From NCBI GenBank assembly GCA_015680685.1, contig MNCI01035354.1, positions 1,487,781-1,511,479 of the forward strand: a DNA stretch of 23,699 nucleotides. Reading direction: 5' to 3'. Each line of letters begins with the position of its first letter. Within the stretch, counting starts at the first letter, position 1. Origin of the DNA: Gnetum montanum. Its lineage: Eukaryota; Streptophyta; Gnetopsida; Gnetales; Gnetaceae. Below are positions 1 through 9,200 of the stretch, piece by piece. The notes under the pieces were generated by a model, which searched no databases, was not told the DNA's origin, and was given only the letters and a program-made list of their open reading frames with translations. The translations under genes and the position numbers were made by a program.

Positions 1-12
1 CCCCCCCCCCCC
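1..12. repeat. poly-C run at the window edge
   Basis: Twelve consecutive C at the very first bases, followed directly by AT-rich sequence. It may be a real C tract or a contig-end artefact. Confidence 0.7.
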
Positions 13-1560
13 GGTAAAAGGTATTTGTAAAAAATTTCCACTCTAGTGTGATAAATTGAGCTTTAATGTAAAAGATAAAATTGAAAATGAAACATGAGCG
101 AGTTACTAAACAAAAATTGCATGATCTAAGAACTTCATTGCACCCCAAATTGTGTGAGGGCAGCAAGTTAAATAACATTATCATGTGGGTGTTACCTTGG
201 TACGTTATTGGATGCGTGTTCAAGACCAACCCACCCTTCTTCATAGCAAATATCACCCTATCACCCAATCACGTGACAACAAAAGGAACCAACCAACAAA
301 CAAAGTTTAAATCGTCATGTTACGCAAGCCTTGGCTTCAAAACCATATCACAGAAAGTCTGGCTGGTCACGGTGGGGGCAGTGAGAAATGAAATTCAACT
401 AACACAATATTTGCTTATTTATTTATTTAGTTGCTTTTATTCAAGAGACATGGTTTCTGTCTTGCCGTACCGAACACGTCGTCAGAACTACTGTGGCTTA
501 AGCTATAATTAACTTTATATTACAAGTAACTGCTACTCACATATCCTAATGGCTTTTTAAGAATGTTAGGTGTCCCCGTATTAGTTCCAACTTCCCCATG
601 TCAGAACCAACGGATTAGGTCGTTGATGTCATATAATAATAATAAAAACTAAAAATTAATGCACTCATGAAGTAAACAAACTGTACTAGATTGGAACGGC
701 TGGGCAAGCAACGAAAACAAATTCTTAAAAATGTCAAACAAGGCGGTCCGCATGTGACAGCAATTCCGATAATGTGAATTCAACCCAAGAAAGAAATAAA
801 CAATTTGGACTTAAAAAAAGGGATATGCATGCAAGAGGCGGGGGCAAGCATTTACTTAATAAACAGTATCCTAGATAACGGAAACTTTGTCCCTTTCTCT
901 CGTGAATGGATGGAAAGCGAGAGTTCGAATCACGGATACATGGTGCGGACAGGAAAGCGAGAAAGTTGAACCTACGCTCAATTAATAGGATTTAAAAAAA
1001 AAACGGAAGCTAGCAGGTAAGGCAAGCGTTACCGTATTTAAGAAAAACAATACTATTGCGGTTTCGTGAGAATAAGTATGGCATGGAAATGTGCATATGT
1101 GTGATCCTTAACAACACAGAGGAAGGTAATAATTACGTGGGAAAAGAGATTTACGAGGTTTCAACCTTGTTACTGTAGAAATAGTTAAGTACGGTAACCT
1201 TTAGAGCCTCGATAAAGGGTTCTCATTTGCAGGGTTTTCCCTATGAGGGTCCACGGACAGTTCGTAGTAAGCGTAGCCTCAACCTCTTTTGTAAGTGCGG
1301 ATAAGTGCCTTAAAATGAAGCCTCATATATGAGCACCTTACCATTGGGGGTATTATAGAACCTGAAATAATTATAATATTAGAATTTTATAGATTGGAAC
1401 CTTGAAATAATTGTAATGTACATCTGTTTTAATATATATAATTGAACTTTGAATCTACAATTTGGAGTTTTCAAATTAAGAGTCTCAATAATAGGTTAAC
1501 ACTGTATTGAGGTCCAATTAGAACTTTACGAAGTGGTGTTGGAACCTTGAAACTATTGTA
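13..1560. other. upstream AT-rich intergenic DNA, no gene seen
   Basis: A 143-codon open frame at 81-512 has no recognisable domain and odd composition, so I treat it as chance. A G-box core (CACGTG) lies at 270-275, too far away to tie to the TLP promoter. A degenerate phrase, GAACCTTGAAATAATTGTAATG and variants, recurs near 1356, 1398 and 1549. Nothing else is recognised. Confidence 0.5.
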
Positions 1561-1569
1561 TTATAGGTA

Positions 1570-1655
1570 TACCCCAATATGTATAACTTAGTATTGCTTA
1601 CTAGAATCAAACCCATGACTTGGAGATCTTCAAATCAAAAATATTACCACAAGCA
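1570..1655 (-). repeat. tRNA-derived SINE-like fragment (copy 1)
   Basis: On the - strand a B-box-like GGGTTTGATTCTA (complement of about 1602-1614) lies about 35 nt downstream of an A-box-like TGCTTGTGGTAAT (complement of 1643-1654). The sequence after the B box, AGTAAGCAATACTAAG, resembles the matching part of the copy at 6828-6912. This suggests one dispersed family with internal Pol III promoter boxes. Boundaries are approximate. Confidence 0.45.
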
Positions 1656-1678
1656 TGTGACCATCATTTGTAATAGTA

Positions 1679-2000
1679 GCTTATAAAGGGTCTTCACTTG
1701 GAGGCTTGCGCTTTCAAGTCTTTAGATGAGCAAAATCTAACCTCTTTTTTTTTCAAGTGTCTCCTCGTAAGGCTTGAACCAAGGCTTAATGATTTTAGAA
1801 ACTAGCAAGTTACCATGGCTTATAAAGGCCATCACTTGAAGGCTTATGCCAATTGGGATTCCAAGAAAGTTTGTACACAGGCAAAAGTTTAATATATTTT
1901 CAAGTTACTTCACCTAAGCTTGAACCCAAGCTTCCTGATGTCATAAACCAACACTTTAAGTGGGCTTATAAAACAGTCATCACTTAAAAGCACACACTAA
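1679..2000. repeat. degenerate ~140-bp tandem repeat
   Basis: The phrase GCTTATAAAGGnCnTCACTTGnAGGCTT recurs from 1679, 1818 and 1964 (spacings 139 and 146). A second shared segment, CAAGTnnCTnCnCnTAAGCTTGAACC, lies between copies one and two and between two and three. The copies are diverged, so this is an old array upstream of the TLP promoter. Confidence 0.55.
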
Positions 2001-2079
2001 TTCAATCCTAAAGAGTCTTAGTATAATATCTCCTCAACTGGTTGTGAAATGTTGGAAAGTCAAATGATTGTCACGTAAG

Positions 2080-2190
2080 TTACACCCCAAAATATATAGT
2101 CTAATTAAAACTGTAACTCTTGCATTGCTCACTAGAATAGAACTCATTACATAAACTTTCAAATCAAGAATCTTGTCACTCCTCTTAACA
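2080..2190 (-). repeat. tRNA-derived SINE-like fragment (copy 2)
   Basis: The reverse complement reads CTTGATTTGAAAGTTTATG, then a B-box-like GAGTTCTATTCTAGTGAGCA (complement of about 2125-2144). This parallels copy 1 and the copy inside the copia LTR. The A-box region (complement of 2175-2190) is degraded. Confidence 0.4.
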
Positions 2191-2306
2191 CTTATTTTAA
2201 ATTAAAAACCTCAAAAACCAATGCATTTGAAACTTTCAAATCAAGAATCTTGTCGCTCCACTTAACACTTATTTTAAGTTAAAGAACCAGAAAAACGAGC
2301 GCCTTA
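2153..2306. repeat. 77-bp tandem duplication
   Basis: AAACTTTCAAATCAAGAATC... to ...CACTTATTTTAA occurs at about 2153-2229 and again at 2230-2300, with a few substitutions. It overlaps the 5' part of the SINE-like copy at 2080-2190. Confidence 0.8.
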
Positions 2307-2570
2307 CCTGTGACGCCAGATGTATTAGATTTAATTGTTGAAACTCAAAATATTAACATCTTACACGAAAATTCTAAGTTCCAACGACCATTATTTTTGT
2401 ACGCAAGGCTCGTAACTTACGACTGTGATTGAACCATGCACTTTCCGATAAGTAAATTAACGCAACTCCACTGCAACTCCACTCGGGAATCCCCGGCGAC
2501 CCAAGAACCGTTCACGGCAGCCACTGTTGATAATGCCAACGCTCTTGCTGACGCCGATGCCGCGCAGAGC

Positions 2571-2580
2571 ATAATATAAT
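2571..2580 (+). promoter_or_regulatory. TATA-like box of the TLP gene
   Basis: ATAATATAAT lies about 200 bp upstream of the start codon, at the start of the GC-rich leader. It is the best TATA candidate in the proximal region but is not a perfect TATAAA. Confidence 0.4.
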
Positions 2581-2595
2581 GAGAGAAGGAAACAG

Positions 2596-2613
2596 GAGAG
2601 AGAGAGAGAGAGA
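2596..2613. repeat. (GA)9 microsatellite in the 5' leader
   Basis: Nine uninterrupted GA units. GA/CT tracts are common near plant transcription starts. Confidence 0.9.
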
Positions 2614-2616
2614 TAC

Positions 2617-2625
2617 ATGAGGTAG
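2617..2625 (+). promoter_or_regulatory. minimal uORF (ATG AGG TAG)
   Basis: The only ATG between the GA tract and the TLP start opens a two-codon frame that ends at once. It acts only if transcription starts upstream of 2617, which is likely from the TATA-like box but unproven. Confidence 0.4.
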
Positions 2626-2781
2626 CAGAGAGTTGAGAGTTGACCTGTTTTTTTGGTTGCTGTAATAGTATTAATCCGACGGCAGCGGCGGCCGCTGGAA
2701 CGTCCATTAGGAAGGGTTGAGATCCATCCAAAACACACAAACAAACTCTGGTTTGCGCGCGGAGAGGAGGAGGAGCAGGCG

Positions 2782-3234
2782 ATGTCGTTTCGGAGTATTC
2801 TGCAGGACGTTCGGGACGGAATCGGCAGCCTCTCTCGGCGCAGTTTTGATGTGAAACTGGGCCAGTCATTTCGCAGCCGCTCCAGCAGAGGCACGGCGGC
2901 CGTTCACGATGACGAAGAACAGGATGAACTTGGCAGCGGCAAGGGTAAGGGCAAAGGAAAGGGAAAGAAACAATCGCAGCAACAGCAGCAATTGCAGCAA
3001 TCCTCCTCCTCCTCGTCGTCGTTGTCGTCGCCTTCGTGCTGGTCGCGGATGCCGCCGGAATTGCTGAGGGATGTGATTGTCCGGATCGAGTCGTCGGTGG
3101 CCGCTTGGCCGAGCCGGGGCCAGAATCTCGTGGCCTGCGCCGGTGTTTGCCGTGCCTGGCGATTCGTCACCAAGGAGGTCGTCCAGGCGCCCGAGACATC
3201 CAGCAAGCTCACTTTCCCCGTCTCTCTTAAGCAG
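2782..3234 (+). CDS. TLP exon 1: N-terminus, linker and F-box
   Basis: Encodes residues 1-151, ending ...VSLKQ in phase 0. The start ATG is chosen because [13 protein letters not shown] is the conserved plant TLP N-terminus. The frame is open upstream to about 2653 but has no ATG there. The donor is CAG|GTCTTC, a weak match to consensus. Residues 52-63 are alternating Gly-Lys, 64-73 Gln-rich and 74-83 mostly Ser. Confidence 0.95.
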
Positions 3235-6200
3235 GTCTTCTTCCTTCTTCCTTATTCTTTTCTTATTCCACTTCCGTCTGTCTCAGCTAGGGTTTTTTCA
3301 TGCACCTACGTCGGTTCTGTGCTTCAAAGGCGATGTTTTTGATTTCTGTACTTGAACGCAACTTTTCGTTTCGATTACTATTGCTTGCTTGCAAGTTAAC
3401 ATTTTTCGGGACTGAACTCTGTAAAACGCTAGATCGAATTTGAAAGTGTCTCTGTCGTTGTCTTAATTATGGACGGTTGATCACGTTTGCTGCAATCATT
3501 TGACCTTGTTGGCGACTCGCTCGTTTAGGTTCCTATAACGTATTCGACTCTTTGTTTTCCGGTTTCCATGCGGCCGATTTTGCCATGCTTTTTCTGTAAT
3601 ATCTATTTTTAGGGCATCGATTATGAAGTCTAGGTTAATAATACCCGGCCGCTGTTATATAATTTTAGTTTACATTATTTAGAGTAAGGTTTTTGTATCA
3701 TTCATTTCTCTTTTTCTTGTTTGATTATTTTCCTTTTTCGTTTTCATTTTCTCAAACTGTTTTTGACACAACCCAAGTTTGGTGGATTTGTGCATATGGT
3801 CTTTCAAAATTGGAAATATTTGAACAAATTAGCGCTGGTAGGCTTTTTGGAAATAATTAACAAACTAAATTTTTATTTTTGTTTAGTTTAGTTTACGTTA
3901 AAGCTTGTCATCCTGATGCAATATGTCGAATCTGTTGTGTATTGCTTTGATTATATCATTTTAAATGCTTAAGCCAAGTATTCTGAGGATTTGTTGTAAT
4001 TTTCTTTTATAACAGCCCGGGCCAAGAGATGCACTTCTACAGTGTTTCATTAAGCGTGACAGGGCAACATCAACATATTATTTGTTCCTTGGGTTGACAC
4101 CAAGTAAGCTTCCGATCTCCTTGTCTTTATTGCATCAGGCTTGACAGTTTGGTACGTTTTACTCGAATGGAGATTAGAATCAATGATATTTGGATTTTTT
4201 TATTTATGGAGTCTGTTCCATTTGCTTAAAACCAAATGTGAAAATTCAAAGAGAGAGAGAGAGTGTGTGTGTGTGTGTGACAATACAGGAAAAGAAATAT
4301 GTAGAAAGTTCACATTTTTTTAATGAAAACGAGCCATCAAGCATAATTATGCATATATTATAGAAGAATTTTTGACATCTTTACCAATGCTCTTTGTTCA
4401 TTAGTCCTGAGTAGCTCAGACAGATTGGTTTGATACTTTGGAGCTCTTTGTAAACCAAGTAGAGAGAGGTCATGGACTGTGCATCACTAGAGATGCTATA
4501 GTAGCTTGTATGTACCAATGCACCAATGCAAACTTGACATCTGGACTTTGTTTGGTTAGAACTTTCATGAGAGGTTTTTCTTATATGCACAAATTCAAAT
4601 TTTTAAATCATTTGGATGACTCAAATCAATCGCATAAGATTGTTTGAGCACCTTCCTTGAACATTCTAGTATGATTGACTTTTTGGTTAAACAAATAGTG
4701 ACTTGGCCAAGACAACATGTGTCACTTTTGGGAGGATCTACTTGGAAGAGTCTGTGTTTTCCAACACCTGAACATGGACAGCTCTTCTGGACCCTAGTGC
4801 TCCTACTCTATTCTACCATTAAGTGATAAAATTATTACAGGTCATAATTATCCAAATTGGATTGGAATTGTGCGTCGTGAACACCACTTGTAAGTGGATT
4901 GGAATCTTTATTCCATCAGAATTGCAATCACTGGTGATTTCTTAAGCTGCAGAATTGATGAAATAAAAATGAGAAAGGAAAAGCTTTGGATCTGTATTTC
5001 ACAATGAGCACTGAGCAAGAAAAAGTGAACAGTTGGCAACTCCATAAGGTAGTGAGGTCTTTGTCTTTGCAGTGGCCAATTAGTAAAAGTTTGTCTTAGC
5101 AAGAGTTTGCCTGAGCAGGCAACAAGAGCTAGTAGTGCTAGCCCTTGTTGTGCAGTGCTACCTTTGATTAACAGTGCTAACCTTTTAGTTTCATCCTCTC
5201 TCTTGTATAGTTTTGTTGAAACTCTCAGGTAGTTTTCAGTATATATCCGTTCTTTCCTTTTAAATCTCAATCCAGTTGTTACATCATACTTTGAGATTTA
5301 TCGGTTTGAAAAAGTAATAAAGTGTGATTACTTATGAAAAGTTTTTGTTTTAATCCATACCACTAGTTAGTGAGATTTCATATCCTTTTGTAAAATCTTT
5401 TACTCGTCATTTTTTCAATGTATCAAAACTACTTGATTGTACAAAACTCCAGACTGGGATTCTGAATATCTGTCTTTTAGAATCTTTTGACTGGAATCTG
5501 ATATTCCATCTGATCTTCCCCATAGAACTATGTGAGTAGTAATGAACCTTTTTGTGTTGAGCTAGGTCCAAGAAGTTAGTTTTAATTAAATGTAAATCCT
5601 ATGTTGATTGTACCTATTGACTATGTTGATTGTACCTATTGTCAAAATGTATATAGATTTATTGTATTTTGGTTCCTTCCTTCCCCTATTATTCTATGTT
5701 ATTTGGCTTTGCCAAGAGTCGTTTCCAATCATAAGTGTAACTATTATTCAGGTGATATTAAATAGAGGGGTTTGCAAAGCCTAGATCAAATTTTCCTACT
5801 CAAAGATTTTTTCTCTGTTTCCAGTACCATCTGTTTTGATCTTTCTGCAATTTGTATTCTTAATAATCTTTTCCATCTGTCATCATCATGGTGCATGTAC
5901 CCCAACAGTATAGGCAGTTTTATTCTTCATAATCTTCTTGATCTGTTGTCATCATGATATGATTAATATAATTACCTTTTGCTTGTCCTTAAAAACAACA
6001 ATATGGGTGAATCCATAAAGGTAGGGGAAGGATTTGATGATGATTTCTATGGCTGGCTGTCTACCTGATGCCATAGCCTGAACATGTACTTGTATTGTGC
6101 CTGCAGGTGGCATGTTGTTGCATACTGACTTGGGATTGAACTTATGACTTGCAGAACCATAAGCCTCATGTTCTTAACAAAGTGAACTATGCCTCTCTGA

Positions 6201-9200
6201 CAATCTTGTTGATTGATATTTTAATTTAAATGTCAATTAATTGGATTTTTCACAAAGTGCTGTTTTGCAATTGAATGACATGAGTATTGATGTTCTTGTA
6301 TAGCATGAATAGGGTCATCATCTGGAGGCCCAGTGCTTGTCATGCTAATTGGGCTCTTCCAGATCTGATAGATGACCAAAAACCTAGGCATGAATCCAGG
6401 CCTTACAACTTGATAAACAAGAACCTTGCCATCATTCCAAATGATGGCCTGTTGGATTACCAGCTCATTCTCATGGTAAATCAATATCCATCTATGTAGA
6501 GAAATGGAAGATTCAAGGTTGCTCTATGTGAAAAACAGAGGTAAAATGAAGAATCCATTAATCTTTGTTGGTAAATCAATATCCATCTATGTAGAGAAAT
6601 GGAAGATTCAAGGTTGCTCTATGTGAAAAACAGAGGTAAAATGAAGAATCCATTAATCTTTGTTGAGTGATGAAGAACTTGAACAAAGAATTAGGAAGGT
6701 CAAGTATGATTAGGTAATTAAAACTGAATCTGAAACTGATTTGTTACTTACATCCATTGAGATCCTTTTGGATCTATCGTACAAAATAGTTTCAAAATTC
6801 CTTTTACAAAAAAAAAAAAAAAAAAAACTTTAATTGATAACTCAATGTTGCCCACTGGAATCAAATTTATAACCTGGGGTCTCCATGCCAATCCCCTTAC
6901 CACTAAGTTAACATCTCAAAACTAAAGTAGCAAAGTCACGTGACCACAGAATGTGAAGATGTGATTGGACATAAAGATAAAGAGGAGTATTCACTCTAGG
7001 ATAAAGAAACATGTGAAGTGATATGCATGAAGATGTGTAAATAGCATATACAACAGAAGAACGAACAGCATAGTTGTGAAGTGAGTACTGCAAGAATAAG
7101 AAGGAATGGTGCATGAAGAGGAGATTGAGACAGAATCTTTGCAGAAACAATTCAGGAAGACATTCATCTGTAGATGTATGGACCAAAGTCGAATGAGTCT
7201 GTAGATGTGCAGATTGACATCAAAATGTATAATTTGCAGTTGAAATTTATTGTAATATATTTTGCATGATAATTTTCTTATTTCCCCAGTAACTTTTTGT
7301 GTATAAGATCTTTGTATAAATGTGAAATTCAATATGGTATCAGAGCTAGAACACTGAAGTCCTAAGAAAAATCACAAAAAGAATGAAGACACATCAAAAA
7401 AGAAGATGAATCAGCATAAATATACATTTAGCAAAAGAAAATTACAGAATGTGGGTAGAAATGATGGAGTTACTACTTGAAGCAAATAGTTTGTCGAAAA
7501 CCATGAAATGGCTCAAGAAAGCCCCAATGGAAGAAGATGAGAAGATGGATTGATTGACTGCTTTTCTCATCAAAACAAACATTACCAGTGAATTCCAGAG
7601 GCAAGTGCAAGGAATAAAGAAACTACATTCTATATGGAAAGCTTTGGAAAAAGGTATGGATTCGTTGATAATGCCAGAAAAAACTTACCTTTAGGAATAA
7701 ACTCCTTCAGTTAAGAATGAAACTCAGAGACTGTATTGCAGAGCTGGTAGTTGAACTTAATGTGATTGATTGGAACTAGAAATTTGTGGAGGAAACATAG
7801 AAGAAGCTGTTATCAAACTTAATGTCATTAGATTGGAACTAAAAATTGGTGGAGGAAGCATAGAAGAAGCTGTTATCAAGTGAAGCATGTTGGATGCCCT
7901 GCCTTATGAATAGAAAATTGTCGTCAAAGCATTGGAAGTTTTAGACTTGAATCTGGACTATGTGACCCTTATTACTAAACTGCAATTGCAAGAGATTAAG
8001 ATGAAGCAAGAAGAAAACGCTAATGAAAAGATTATGAGCATCTAAGACAAAAGGAAGAACTATAGAAATGACAAGAAAAATAACCAGAAAGGTGATAAAT
8101 CAAGAGGTGATGATAAATGTTTCATATGCAGAAAGAGAAGTATACAGACTGTTCATCTAATCTGAAAAATCTAAAAGCTACCAAAGTGCAACGAAGGATG
8201 ATTTGGAAAAGAATTGAGAATGAGAATAAAGGAAACAAACAACAAAAGAATGAATCAAAATCCAATCAAATTAATAGAATGAAGAGTGATCAGATACCGA
8301 TAGTAGGTGATGTGTAATCCCTTTTTAATGATTCAGTGAAATGGATGTCCCATGTAGTTTGGGTGATAGACCATCAATCCATCCATGACAGGAGAAGCCA
8401 CTGCTGCTACTGTATTTGTGTGTGGATACAAGTGAGTTGGAGAAGTGGATGTTGAGATTAATCAAGTACTAGTGAAAATCAAATATGTTTACTATGCCCT
8501 AGAAGTCAAAGGGCATAACTTCTTGTTCATGGCTGAATTAGTCAAGTTAGGAAAGTGAGTGTTGTTCAGAAAAAGAAAAGTGATAATTAGGTCCACTGTA
8601 AAATCATAGACCAAAAGAACAAACAAGTGGTAGCTGATACAAAAGAAAATAATGGAGTATTTTCTCTGAATCTGTTTTCTCAGTGTTCCATAATCAGTGT
8701 CAGAATGATCTATGGCATGCAAGATTCCGATGCAAAAATGGTTACATGGAGAAGTTCCCAAAAAACAATTGAAGGTTTATCAGAATTGGAACCAAAACAG
8801 ATTTAGTTTTAGAGATCATGTTTGTTGAGTTAACATAAAAAACTACTGAGTTATGCAAGGAACTCTAGAAGATCTATAATGGTTTGTTCAAACATTTCGA
8901 AGAAATTGGGCTGCAGTTACCAAAGCCAATTACACCATATTGTGAACATATGATAATTATCAAAATCACAAAAAATCTGGTCTATTACGAAAGGACCGAA
9001 CATATTGAGGTAGACGTGCATTTTCTATGACAAATGTATAGAAGTAAGTTTATAATATTCAAGTGCATCCACACCAAATTTCAGAAGGCAGACAACTTTA
9101 CTAAGCCTTTACCGCACAAGAAGGTTTTTTGTAAGATTTTGAGACGAAAATTCTCCAATCAAGAAGTGAGCAGTTAATATAAACAAGGGAGAATAACTGA

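Larger units (their letters stand above)
2400..2781 (+). promoter_or_regulatory. TLP proximal promoter and 5' leader
   Basis: GC content rises abruptly relative to the AT-rich upstream DNA. It contains a direct 11-bp repeat (GCAACTCCACT twice, 2463-2484), a TATA-like ATAATATAAT at 2571-2580, the GA microsatellite, a two-codon uORF and a GGAGAGGAGGAGGAG stretch before the ATG. The transcription start is not determined; about 2600-2610 would suit the TATA-like box. Confidence 0.5.
6450..7331 (+). repeat. copia 5' LTR (expanded, 882 bp)
   Basis: It aligns with the 3' LTR from TGTTGGATTACC to GAAATTCA. It is nearly twice as long because of a 95-bp tandem duplication (6476-6665) and about 370 bp at about 6713-7083 that is absent from the 3' LTR. 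Confidence 0.85.

Noticed and set aside
81-512. 143-codon open frame on the + strand
   Set aside because: No recognisable domain, no GC rise, no promoter context; typical of chance in AT-rich DNA.
2653-2781. N-terminal extension of the TLP frame
   Set aside because: The frame is open, but it has no ATG before 2782 and the family N-terminus begins at 2782.
2417-3212. Open frames on the - strand over the TLP leader and exon 1
   Set aside because: They are antisense shadows of a GC-rich exon and leader; the acidic and Cys runs mirror the repeats in the TLP linker.
6233-6499. Overlapping 70- and 83-codon frames on both strands next to the 5' LTR
   Set aside because: No domain seen; they run into the LTR and have no gene context.
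8117-8317. 66-codon open frame in the copia element
   Set aside because: Part of the broken gag region in another frame; counted with the gag relic.
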